From CAYFLR01 sp964343805 (GTDB taxonomy: Bacteria; Bdellovibrionota_B; Oligoflexia; CAYFLR01): a stretch of 64,000 nt of DNA. The notes below the pieces were generated by a model that worked only from the letters and a program-made list of their open reading frames with translations, had not been told where the DNA came from and did not search any database. Below, piece by piece: positions 1 to 8,956 of this stretch. Both the position numbers and the translations under genes were made by a program. The stretch lies in the NCBI GenBank assembly GCA_964343805.1, contig CAYFLR010000012.1, positions 1 through 64,000 of the forward strand, written 5' to 3'. Position 1 is the first letter of the stretch; each line of letters begins with the position of its first letter.

Positions 1-11
1 TTCTTTGGCAT
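1..11 (-). CDS. Start of an unknown gene running off the window's left edge
   Basis: On the minus strand an ATG at position 11 is preceded by a strong ribosome binding site, GGGAGG (about positions 17-22), with a five-base spacer. Only three whole codons (Met-Pro-Lys) lie in the window, so nothing can be said of the product. It would be the next gene after the lipoprotein that ends at 144, on the same strand. Confidence 0.35.
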
Positions 12-143
12 TGATACCTCCCTTATATTGTTATTTCTAATTTTAAATTTCTATCAACAATGCAAATAGTAAATAGTAAAAAGAAGTTCATTTTTCCATA
101 AAAACTTTTATTTTTCTGCTTTTTTTTTAATTTTTTTGTAGAA

Positions 144-1222
144 TTATTGGAGAGTGATTCCTGCCGCTCCATAGACCCCCTTTTTAAACCAGCGATAAGT
201 CCGCCAGGAGCCNNNNNNNNNNTATTATTCGTTTTAGGGTCATATCCAAGTATAATAGTCACATGCCAATATTTATTCACATTGTTATGCAGTTGGATGG
301 GAGAATTATTATCTGCCAACCATAGAATGGTTCGTTCAAAGTCTTCATATTCCACATGACCAATTTGCCATTTACCAAACCAGATCAGCTTTTCAGCATG
401 AATCTCTCCTGGTAGAGTCATTAGGTGTTGTTCATAACCTTCGGGAAGGGGAGCGGCTAGGATATCTTTGAACTTTTTTCCTCTTTTGTAGTGATCTTTT
501 CTGGAAAANNNNNNNNNNNNNNNNNNNNNNNNNNNNNNNNNNNNNNNNNNNNNNNNNNNNNNNNNNNNNNNNNNNNNNNNNNNNNNNNNNNNNNNNNNNN
601 NNNNNNNNNNNNNNNNNNNNNNNNNNNNNNNNNNNNNNNNNNNNNNNNNNNNNNNNNNNNNNNNNNNNNNNATTTGGTTCAATGCATTAGGGGCCAAATC
701 GATCCTTTCTTCAGTGAGTGGAGGGAGAGAAGCCCTGGAATCATTTTCGCCTTTTTGTAAATGGGCTCTGTTATTTTTACTTTCATAGGGGAAAGTGAGC
801 CCTAAATCTATAAAGTAGTTTTCTCCCTCCTGCTGGTTATGAACTAAATATTGCACTTCACAGGGATAAATGGGTTTATTACATAAATTGATTTTCTCTT
901 GGCTTAAATCACCCACTAACTGACCTTTATAGTAAAGGAGAGACGCCTCTTTGCTCCCTACAACATTTTTAGCCACGAGAGCTTCATCATACATGGGGGT
1001 AAAAAGCTTATCTTGATCCGCTTCGTAATAACTGAAAATCACATGCTTGTTTTCTAGTATTTGGGCTTTGATTTGAAGCTCATCACTTCCTTGAAGAAAA
1101 TAGTTGGTTTCAGCTAGAGGCTGCTTTTTTATGATTTGCGGTGTTCTTTCTGCTAGGCAAGAATTGAGCACGAGAGCGATAATAATTAGTTGAACGAATC
1201 TCTTTATTTTCAGATAGCTCAT
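144..1222 (-). CDS. Lipoprotein of unknown function, interrupted by two assembly gaps
   Basis: The start is the ATG at 1222 (MSYLKIKRF), because GGAGG lies about nine bases before it; an in-frame codon at 1243 has no such site. A signal peptide ends in a lipobox (VLNSC), so the product should be an outer- or inner-membrane lipoprotein. The body has no family I recognise. A 163-N gap (509-671) and a 10-N gap (213-222) interrupt the gene. Read in the frame that stays open across the second gap, the protein would get a long basic low-complexity tail. In the alternative frame after the gap it ends as WRTYRWFKKGVYGAAGITLQ with a stop at 144-146, which looks far more like protein. I therefore place the end at 144, assuming the true gap size differs from 10. 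Confidence 0.6.
509..671. other. Assembly gap of 163 N
   Basis: This run of N lies inside the lipoprotein gene on the minus strand. Unlike the other eight gaps, which are all exactly 10 N (213-222, 2820-2829, 6230-6239, 24306-24315, 25304-25313, 39126-39135, 41803-41812, 60466-60475), its length may be an estimate from read pairs. The flanking frames are compatible with one gene. Confidence 0.95.
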
Positions 1223-1368
1223 AGAATAATCCCTCCAGTTCAAAGCTTTATTCCTATATTGGATAAAAAAGGCATCGGACCGGAGAGATTATTCTAAATA
1301 AATATTTTATAATAAATTGAAATAAATACTAAAATAACTAAAATTTTCTAAAATACCAAATTAAGTCC

Positions 1369-2451
1369 TTACTGAAGAGTATGGAGTTTTATATAAGGTA
1401 GATAAACGGCACCATTACTGGCTACAATTTGTACATTTCGTCCTCTGGTGTTTAAACGAACGGTGTGGATTTGTCCTTGGCGAGTGATGCGATGTTGTCT
1501 AATAATCACAGCGCCATCGACGATAATATTGACTGTAGTTTCTGAGGAAGAACCGATATTGTTATGAGCAAAAAATTCAATTTGATCTATATGAGCATGC
1601 TGCTGTAATCTGGCAAAGGCGGCTCTTTCTCCACACTGATAACTTCTTCTTTGACGAGTTCTTTGGTGTCTTCCCCCTACATTGATTTCAAAAATTACAA
1701 AGTCGCCATTTCCTCTTCCACCCACACTAATACGCCAATCAAAATAATTTACACTGTGACTTCGATTTCCGCCGATACATTTGTTGATTTCAAAGGGATG
1801 AACCTGTGAAATACGTGAAGGAACCTGCCTTGGGCCTCTCACTTTTGCTTTACTAATCCATTCATTTAAGACTGAAATTAAATCCTCAACCTCATAAGAC
1901 ACATCATCAATCAGACGAATAGCTCTGCCAAAGTCGCTTAAACTCACATCTCCCAACTTTAGATCTCTCTTTCTACTAAAGAAGGTTTCCAGCTCAGCAA
2001 TGGGACCTTTTACCAGAGTATCGATTCTATTCATTTCGGCAGCAAATGTCGCCCGATCCACTTTAGTGATAGCAATATGACGACCCCGAATGCGAGGGTT
2101 GGCAAGTCGATATTTCAGTTTACTTAAAACCGCTCTTAAGATATCCACCATCTGACCGCCAATCTCTACTATAGGAATCACTTTTAATCTGCGCTGGTGA
2201 TGCAGTTGGATGTCGTCATGGATTCCTTGAAAGTCGATGTCTTTTAATTCGTGAAACAGGTTGGTTAACTGAGCAGTTTGGCTCTTCACGGTGATGAGAT
2301 TCTGCTTGGTGTTTGTGGACCACTCTTTTGAAACATGAACTTTTGCTGATCTTCCCTGTCTGTTTCTTTGAAGTTCGCTTTTTTCTTGCTCTCTGACTTT
2401 ACAAGCTTGAAAAGAAATAAAGAATAGGACAAAAATAACTAAACCTCTCAT
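1369..2451 (-). CDS. Lipoprotein of unknown function with a beta-rich C-terminal half
   Basis: The ATG at 2451 is preceded by AAGGAG at a five-base spacing and is preferred over the in-frame GTG at 2457. The product is about 360 residues. A short hydrophobic segment ends in a lipobox (SFQAC), predicting a lipoprotein. Residues of roughly 30-210 are mostly charged and helical in appearance. The last 130 residues alternate hydrophobic and polar residues and are rich in Arg, Gly and Val (for example VGGRGNGDFVIFEINVGG), which suggests a beta-sandwich, perhaps a carbohydrate- or surface-binding module. I do not recognise a family. It lies between two other lipoprotein genes on the same strand but with over 100 bases on each side, so it may be transcribed alone. 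Confidence 0.7.
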   Translation of the reverse strand: MRGLVIFVLFFISFQACKVREQEKSELQRNRQGRSAKVHVSKEWSTNTKQNLITVKSQTAQLTNLFHELKDIDFQGIHDDIQLHHQRRLKVIPIVEIGGQMVDILRAVLSKLKYRLANPRIRGRHIAITKVDRATFAAEMNRIDTLVKGPIAELETFFSRKRDLKLGDVSLSDFGRAIRLIDDVSYEVEDLISVLNEWISKAKVRGPRQVPSRISQVHPFEINKCIGGNRSHSVNYFDWRISVGGRGNGDFVIFEINVGGRHQRTRQRRSYQCGERAAFARLQQHAHIDQIEFFAHNNIGSSSETTVNIIVDGAVIIRQHRITRQGQIHTVRLNTRGRNVQIVASNGAVYLPYIKLHTLQ

Positions 2452-2579
2452 AAACACTCCTTGATTTAATTTCTCTAAAGGGGGCGAACTGTCGTGGCTG
2501 CTAACCCCAAGTGGGGCCTTTATCGGTTTTCGTCCAGGAGTGCTTTAATAAATTTAGTTATATATATATTTCTAGTAGG

Positions 2580-3419
2580 TTATAGGGGTTGGTTTTGTCG
2601 ACCTGCCTTGATGTACTCCTCTTTAAACTTGACCGCTTTAGGATGAGTGAGAGTTTCAGCTCGACCAAAGTAGAGGTCTTCATCTTTCCAGAATTCAGCG
2701 ATGGAAGAGAGAATCCCTTTTTTAAGTAACTTTTCGATGAGTTGGAGAGCGGCCTGTTTCGTTACTCCAGGAGTCAGAGAGAGTAAAAAAGCCAAAGTGG
2801 AGGAGGCGATTTCTTTTTCNNNNNNNNNNTTAAAATAGGGCACTGCGGATTGACCGGGGTTCAGTTTGAGAAAACCGTGGAGCCAATGATAATGCCGTTT
2901 TGTGAGTTCACTCTCTCCAAAGATTTTTTTTCCAGGGTTTTTAATCAGCTTTTGGGACAAATGCCATTTTCCGTTTTTATATTTATAATGTAAAGAAAAG
3001 TTATCCGTTTGAGGGTTTCCCAGAGCATCAAAAGGATAGATATGGCATTTTAAATCTGACAGGGTTTTACCGCCTGTCAGCGTGGGCTGAAAACTGGAGT
3101 GGCAATCAAAGAGCTGAGTTATGCTTGCCAGGCTTGTCACCTTACTTCTTTCAAAGACTTCAATCCAAAGGTGATGTACGGTGGACGTGAAGGCTGGGTT
3201 ATAATCTAATTCGATCAGTTTACTTTCTAGCTGTTCCTTTATCTTATTATGGTCAAAGTAGCTTTGATTATAGGCTGTATTGTGAAAGAGTTTAAATTGG
3301 GATTGGGTTTGTAGTGGTTGATACTCCTTCAATGAGTGAGGTTCTGTTCCACATGATTGAAGTAAAAAGACAATCGTCACTAAGCAACATAATAAAAGGA
3401 CTCTCAAATAGATAAACAT
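2580..3419 (-). CDS. Lipoprotein of unknown function, one assembly gap
   Basis: The start ATG at 3419 has AAGGAG five bases upstream. The N-terminus is a signal peptide with a lipobox (LLQSC), so the product should be a lipoprotein of about 280 residues. A 10-N gap at 2820-2829 interrupts the gene; the given frame stays open on both sides and the sequence after the gap (helical, KQAALQLIEKLLKKG) looks like real protein, so it is treated as one gene. Two cysteines in the middle (DCHSSF and KCHIYPF) could form a disulfide in the periplasm. No family is recognised. Confidence 0.65.
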   Translation of the reverse strand: MFIYLRVLLLCCLVTIVFLLQSCGTEPHSLKEYQPLQTQSQFKLFHNTAYNQSYFDHNKIKEQLESKLIELDYNPAFTSTVHHLWIEVFERSKVTSLASITQLFDCHSSFQPTLTGGKTLSDLKCHIYPFDALGNPQTDNFSLHYKYKNGKWHLSQKLIKNPGKKIFGESELTKRHYHWLHGFLKLNPGQSAVPYFXXXXEKEIASSTLAFLLSLTPGVTKQAALQLIEKLLKKGILSSIAEFWKDEDLYFGRAETLTHPKAVKFKEEYIKAGRQNQPL

Positions 3420-3827
3420 TTCTTCTCCTTAATTTTATAAGGTTAACTCAAAATAAAACAAAAATGTGAATAGCAAAATTGATGCCATATGATTAGTTAG
3501 GGAAAAATACTATGTTAATCCATTTAGAAATTCCCCTATGAAAATGGAAGGGGGTAAATATGTCCCGAACTTGGGAAGTTATTGAGACAGCAGGTAAAAT
3601 CAGAGTTCCTTAAGTTTTTAATATAACAATCCGATAACGAATATAAGATTGTTTTACAGTGTTTGCATTCCCCTTGGGGGGGGAAGCTATTCAAAAGTAA
3701 GGCACAGACTCCATTTTAGACAAAAAAGATGAGTTTTTGACTCTTTTTGTGTAAAATGTAGTTTAACTTATTTAAAAATAGCGTAAAATAATGATTACTT
3801 AACGTTTTTTTGAAAGGAGTGAGGAGA
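3420..3827. other. 408-base intergenic region between divergent lipoprotein genes
   Basis: AT-rich. It should hold the promoters of both flanking genes, but I see no convincing -35/-10 pair. It contains a candidate 17-codon ORF (3560-3613) with a good AAGGGGG ribosome binding site and a C/G-rich short inverted repeat around 3666-3683 (TTCCCC facing GGGGAA) without a T-tract. Confidence 0.5.
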
Positions 3828-6800
3828 ATGCGTGTAAAACTAACATCGTGGTTAACCTTAATGGTGGTGTTCTTTGCTCTCATGGCAGGCTGTAAGAGTG
3901 AATCTGACAGTGCTGATGCGAGTAATGATGAGGGAACACCTACAGCAACAACCGGTGCTGGTACAGCTACCAAGAAAGATGGGGATAGCATTGACCTCAC
4001 CAAGACTCAAGTATTTGAAAAGCCGCCTCTCTATGTGGCCAGCTATAGTTTACTTGAGCAAAAGAAATTAGCTAACTTAGTATCACCAGCAGCCAGTGGG
4101 GGATTTAATTTGGTTGCAGGTTCTGATGATGATGACACTGGCGATGCTGTTTATGCCAGTTGGCACTCCCAAGAAACAGCAGGAGAAGAAACCTTTGATT
4201 ATCGTTTCAACCCTACCGTAAATTATGATGTAACCGCTGCTGACCTTGAAGAGTTCAGTGCTTGTGGTGATTGGGTGAGCTTTAGAGATAAGTATTTTAT
4301 GGAAGATAGTAACAACTATCTCAATCTGATGGCTACTACTCGAATGAAGACCATGTTTGACTCTGACCTCAACCGTCTGGTTTTTGGAAACAGAGCTGAT
4401 TTTCAAGCTTCGGATATCCAAAAAACAACTGACGCTGACTCTACCGAAGCGACTCTCGGTGAGTGTCTGGAAAAAAGATGGCGTTTCAGTGTAGCTGGTC
4501 AATCTCCAGTTCCTCAACTGCCAACAACTATGGATGATAAAGAAGGACTCTGTAATAGTAATGATGCCTGTGTTGATAAAACAGGTCTTGAAGTAACTGG
4601 AGCCACACTTGCTTCTGCAGGTATTGACTTTGGTGGTACTTCAGTTGGTGGTATGTCAGCTGACGCTGCTTGGTCAGCCTTAACTTCTTGTCTCAGCAGT
4701 GAGTTTGGCGTAGATTTAAGCCAATCAATTACTTTAGAACAAGGTGAATCTGAGATCACATTTGAAAGAGTTCCCATTTCTGAGGTTGATAAAATTGCAG
4801 CCGGTGGAAAAGTAAGAGTAACTCCTGCTGTAAGAGACCAGTATGGTCGTGTTGTTCGTCCTCCACAATGTGTAGTAAATGGTAAGTCATTTAACTTAAA
4901 CCAATCTTGTGGTATGTTCTGCCAATCCTTCTCTAACTCTGTGAAAGCTTGCTATGATGATCCATCAAGTGGTAGTTTAAGGAATGGTCGAAGAAAGTTT
5001 ATCCAACGTGACTACGAAGGGGATCCCGCACTTGAGCGTGATGGCAATATTACCGGTTTAGTCTATATGTCTATCAAAGCTGGTAATAAGATTGAAAACG
5101 TTCGTGTTATGCATAACCTTCATAAGTCTCACATTTTAGGTGACAATGTGGTAACTGCTGCTGCTGGTAAGCCTACAGATGGTGTAACTCGTTCTCAAAG
5201 ATTCTTTAGCTTTGCACTTCCTTTCTGCCCAACCCCTGGAACCAAGTACGAATATAAAGTATGTAATGTGCCTATTTCTCAGCATGATAACTTTGGTAAG
5301 AAAAATAAAACCGGAGACGTTGGATTAATTCCTAACTGTTTTGCTAGTGCCGCTGAAACCTGGGTTATCTCTGATATTCGTATCATGGGTGACATGGTTG
5401 GTAAAAACTGGGACAGCATTAACTCCATTACCGAAAATGGTGCCAGCTACACGAACTATGTGGGAGCCTATGAAGTTCTAGCTAAAACTGAGTTCATGCT
5501 CAACCTCCCCGGAGGACATATTTTAGCAGGTGACAACAAAGGTAAATTTAAGAAATTAGATACTTCTAATGATGCTGAGAACCTTTGTCGATCCGTCAAT
5601 CGTGGTACTTACTATCTTAAAGATGGTATTGTGACTTTCATTGATACGGCTACCAATGGTCAGAGTAAGACCAATTCCGAAATTAAACTTTTCTTTGACA
5701 CCAACACCACAGCTGCTAACTGGGTACACGGTGACTGGAGAAAGTTTCAAGGTGCTGTAGAGCCAGGCGTTTGGGCTAACTACTCAAATGAAAACTGGGC
5801 TAAAGCTAATACTTGGGCTGGTGGAATCTGGAGAGATGGTGATTACGGTAATACAGATAAGTATCTCATGTTACCTCAAATCTTAACTGATGACGCGTTC
5901 CAATGCTATCGTTCATCTAATAAATACCCTGCTGTAAGAAGTAGTATTCCTGATGATGAAGCTTGGCAAGGAGCTGCTAATACCCTTATTACCAGTACTC
6001 ATAAGCCAAGAAATGAAGTTGTTTCTGAAACTTACAGTCCGCTGGTTCTTAATGTAAATCATCCAAGTGATGAGATTAAGGTTCCTTCTCCTCTTTTAGG
6101 TCTTGATGCTGGTATCAAGTTCTTAGGTATGAGAGAAGAGTCTTTAAAAGAGAAGCGTACTGAAGAGTACACTCAAAACATTCCAGTCAATGTATCGGAG
6201 TTAGCTCATATTTCTCTTGATGTAGAAGCNNNNNNNNNNTTATGTGAAAACCGGTTGGATTGACGGATCTAAAGGGAACGCCCTCTTAGTTCTGGACCTC
6301 AACGAAAACGGAAAAATTGATAGTGGTATGGAACTCTTTGGTGAAGCCACTGTGATGGAAGTTGATGGCGACTACAACATCTTCGGAAAGTATGAAGCTG
6401 GTAACTTTGCTAAGAACGGCTTCGTCGCTCTAGCTCAGTATGACAAGAATGAAGATGGTCTTATCAACAAAGATGATGAAATTTTTGACAAACTCCGACT
6501 TTGGTTAGACGGAAAGGATGGAACTCCTAATGGTGTAACCGATGAAGGTGAACTAGCGAAACTTTCAGAGTATGGCATTGTCTCCTTTGACGTGGACAAA
6601 ATCGAAGAGATGCATGAGATTGATGAGCATGGAAATGAGACCAAATTAAGAGGTGCTTATACTTATGAGAAAGATGGTAAGCAATTACGATCTCTCGTAT
6701 TTGATGTGTACTTCACTTTTGGTAAAAAGTCTGATTCTGAACTGCTCTATGAAGCTCATGAAGCTATGGAAAAGGATGCTGAAAAGAAAGCAGCAGTTGA

Positions 6801-6885
6801 CGCTGAAATGCAAGCAGCTTATGAAGCGAAAGTCTTTAACCTTTGGGCAGAAGAACTGGCTAAAAAAGCGGCCGCTTCTGAATAA
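3828..6885 (+). CDS. Large lipoprotein with C-terminal calcium-binding (EF-hand-like) loops
   Basis: The ATG at 3828 follows an AGGAG site; an earlier in-frame TTG (3810) would place the site inside the gene. A lipobox (LMAGC) after a hydrophobic stretch predicts lipidation. The protein is about 1020 residues, with a 10-N gap at 6230-6239; the frame changes across the gap, but the downstream part (YVKTGWIDGSKGNALLVLD) clearly continues the gene. The first 800 residues are cysteine-containing with no family I know. The C-terminal part has acidic loops, LDLNENGKIDSGMELFG and YDKNEDGLINKDDE, of the DxNxxGxIx type that binds calcium in secreted bacterial proteins. The end is a charged Ala/Glu/Lys helix. 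It is followed by a strong terminator, so it is probably a single-gene unit. Likely surface-exposed; function unknown. Confidence 0.75.
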
Positions 6886-6911
6886 TCTCTAACTTAAACA
6901 TTTAACTCTAA

Positions 6912-6945
6912 GCCCGGGCGCTCTTGAGCGCTCGGGTTTTTTTTT
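6912..6945 (+). terminator. Rho-independent terminator
   Basis: A GC-rich stem (CCCGGGCGCT pairing with AGCGCTCGGG, one G-T wobble) with a four-base loop is followed by nine T residues. It lies 27 bases after the stop codon of the calcium-loop lipoprotein. Confidence 0.92.
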
Positions 6946-7015
6946 GCTTCTTCTCTTGCCAGCTGGGAAAATAATTGCTAAGTCTCTCTTTCTAATATTA
7001 TTTAAGGAGATATTT

Positions 7016-7291
7016 ATGGCAAAGAAAATTTTTGTGGGTGGACTCAATTGGAACACTGATGATCAAGGATTACGCCAATCTTTTGAAAAATTCGGTACTG
7101 TTCAAGACGCAAAAGTTATTACCGATCGAGAATCTGGACGCTCCAGAGGTTTTGGTTTTGTTACTTTTATAGAAAATGAATCCGCTGATACTGCCATTGC
7201 TCAAATGGATGGAAATGAACTAGAAGGTCGAAGAATAAAAGTAAATGAGGCCTTTGAAAAAGGACAGAGAGACGGTAACCGAGGTCGGTGA
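7016..7291 (+). CDS. RNA-binding protein with a single RRM domain
   Basis: The ATG at 7016 has AAGGAGA five to six bases upstream. The 91-residue product is almost entirely one RNA recognition motif: RNP2 is KIFVGGL near the N-terminus and RNP1 is RGFGFVTF in the middle, both with the aromatic residues that stack on RNA. A short basic Gly/Arg end (GQRDGNRGR) follows. Small single-RRM proteins of this type occur in many bacteria and are often cold-induced or bind mRNA; the RNA target here is unknown. The gene is isolated: a terminator lies before it and the next gene is convergent, eight bases away. Confidence 0.93.
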   Translation: MAKKIFVGGLNWNTDDQGLRQSFEKFGTVQDAKVITDRESGRSRGFGFVTFIENESADTAIAQMDGNELEGRRIKVNEAFEKGQRDGNRGR

Positions 7292-7298
7292 CCACCTT

Positions 7299-7898
7299 CT
7301 ACAATTCAATCTTGCTATGATAATAGGATAGATCCACACCGGATACCCTGATATCTCGACTGCTGAACTTCTTTTGTTGATCGGAATTTAACTCTTCATA
7401 AAAAGCTTGGGTGACAAGTATCTCACCCGCTTCTGCGGTATCTTCTCCTAGTTTAGAGGCTAGGTTCATCTCATTTCCGTAGACCCCTTCATGCCCGGCC
7501 ATCAGGACCTTTCCATAGCCGAGTCCAATACAAAGTCGATAGGGATCATTTTCCAGCATCATGATCTTTTCTTTATTTAACACTTCATGCACTTCACAGG
7601 AGGCTTTATAGGCATCATCAGCTGTTTTAAAAGTAGCATAGGCATTATCTGCTTCAGCTCGACAGTTGATAGCATGATGTTTTTCAAAAATGGGTAGGGC
7701 GATTTTCCTCATACGAGCAATGCAGGAGAGATAAAACACAATTCCCTTGGCCCGTGTCACTCGAGTAAATCCAGTAGAATCGGCTACCAAAATAGCCACC
7801 TTGTCACCATGTTCTTGCCAAATTTCCCTGTCCAGTTGTTCTTGGCTTAAGTGCTGAGATTTTTTAAAGATTTCATCAAAAAGATCGTTTTTCTCCAT
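7299..7898 (-). CDS. Soluble class III nucleotide cyclase-domain protein
   Basis: The 199-residue product is a class III adenylate/guanylate cyclase homology domain with almost nothing attached. The metal-binding aspartates are visible: D40 in VADSTGFTRV and D84 in AEADNAYATF. The segment GKVLMAGHEGVYGNEMNLASKLGE corresponds to the conserved part between beta-strands and the helix with the catalytic Asn/Arg region (N in GNEMNLASKL). It has no transmembrane segment, receptor or HAMP domain, so regulation would come from a partner protein or from dimerisation. Whether it makes cAMP, cGMP or nothing cannot be told from the sequence; the substrate-specifying residues are not canonical enough for me to call. 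No known effector gene is next to it. Confidence 0.8.
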   Translation of the reverse strand: MEKNDLFDEIFKKSQHLSQEQLDREIWQEHGDKVAILVADSTGFTRVTRAKGIVFYLSCIARMRKIALPIFEKHHAINCRAEADNAYATFKTADDAYKASCEVHEVLNKEKIMMLENDPYRLCIGLGYGKVLMAGHEGVYGNEMNLASKLGEDTAEAGEILVTQAFYEELNSDQQKKFSSRDIRVSGVDLSYYHSKIEL

Positions 7899-7963
7899 GC
7901 AGTGACTCCTTTTTTGCTTTTCTCTATTTTACTGTTTTTGAATGGGGAATACAATGGAACTGC

Positions 7964-8860
7964 TTACTTGGCTTGGAAAAAATCTTTAATAAACATGGGA
8001 ATGTCTCTATTTGCAATGGCCCTTCCCCCTTCAGTGGTGCCATTCCAATGCAACACCATTTTCTCACCATTCACAGCTCCTTGAAACCGATGATAGTGAG
8101 TGCCATCGAAAGTCCACCAAGTATTGGCTTCTTCGGGGATCGCTCTGTTAAAGAGCTCTTTTGCATTTTTAGGCAAGGCGGTGGTCATAGAGCCTCCTCC
8201 CCGAAAACTACTGGAGTTTGGGTCATGGTGCCCTGGATTTTCATAAACGATCGGATGTTGAAATTCGGCGATATCTTGCCAGATTTGCAGTCGTTTTCTC
8301 ATGCGGGTGAGTGTTCCACTCTCGGTCAATTTCAGTAATCGACTGGGATTATTCCTTAAAGTTTCATAAACAAAGGTTTGGAGTCTCGAAAGCTCGGCCT
8401 CTAAAGAGAGGGTGAGACTCTTTTTGAGCCAAGGAGAGGATATTTGATGGAGTTCTCCTTGCATAACTTTTATGACAATGGAAGGACCTTCAAAGCTCAT
8501 TAAAGTGTTGCTATTAGCCAGCAGGTTTTGCACTTCATAGAGCCTCGCTTCACTGGTACGGAGCTCTGCTTGTTCTTTGACATCCAAGGGGCGATCCAGA
8601 TCCAGATATTTAAAAAATTGATCTCTTAATTCTTGCACATAGTCTTTTAACTGGTTTTTTACGAAGGGTTGATCGTAGAGAATGTTTTCCACCTGGCTAT
8701 GGGTGGATTCTGCTTGCTTTTCGAGCTCATAGAGAACGGTAAAAAGCTCTTCGGGAGTGGTCTTTTGACTTAATTGATGGCAGAGGTTGGCCGCTTGGAG
8801 CGAACTGCCAATTAAGAATAAGAGCCATACAATCAGAATGAGTCGAGCTATAGATTTCAT
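7964..8860 (-). CDS. Secreted protein of unknown function with a conserved-looking C-terminal module
   Basis: The 298-residue product starts with a signal peptide (WLLFLIGSSLQA, cleavage probably near AANLC). The middle is helical and rich in Leu, Glu and Arg. The final 90 residues differ in style: Gly- and Trp-rich, with WWTFDGTHYHRFQG, HWNGTTEGGRAI and a closing IPMFIKDFF. Modules built like this at the end of secreted proteins recall C-terminal domains of polymorphic toxins, but I cannot name a family and no immunity gene is apparent. There is no clear ribosome binding site before the ATG at 8860; a good sigma-70 promoter lies about 40 bases upstream. Confidence 0.65.
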   Translation of the reverse strand: MKSIARLILIVWLLFLIGSSLQAANLCHQLSQKTTPEELFTVLYELEKQAESTHSQVENILYDQPFVKNQLKDYVQELRDQFFKYLDLDRPLDVKEQAELRTSEARLYEVQNLLANSNTLMSFEGPSIVIKVMQGELHQISSPWLKKSLTLSLEAELSRLQTFVYETLRNNPSRLLKLTESGTLTRMRKRLQIWQDIAEFQHPIVYENPGHHDPNSSSFRGGGSMTTALPKNAKELFNRAIPEEANTWWTFDGTHYHRFQGAVNGEKMVLHWNGTTEGGRAIANRDIPMFIKDFFQAK

Positions 8861-8897
8861 GAATTTTTGTTATACTAAAAGTTAAAAATTATTTAGT

Positions 8898-8926
8898 ATT
8901 ATATCAAAAATGTAGAAAATTATCCA
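8898..8926 (-). promoter_or_regulatory. Candidate sigma-70 promoter for the secreted protein at 7964-8860
   Basis: On the minus strand TGGATA (8921-8926) and TATAAT (8898-8903) are separated by 17 bases. The -10 box is a perfect consensus match and the -35 matches four of six. Transcription would start about 30 bases before the ATG. Confidence 0.5.
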
Positions 8927-8956
8927 CTGTAGAATGGAGGGTACCCTTGGGGGAGA

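Noticed and set aside
3666..3683. C/G-run hairpin as a terminator
   Set aside because: The stem is short, there is no T-tract and no gene ends just before it on either strand.
6244..6885. Separate gene starting at 6244
   Set aside because: Its first residues continue the calcium-loop lipoprotein across the 10-N gap, and the ATG at 6244 has no ribosome binding site.
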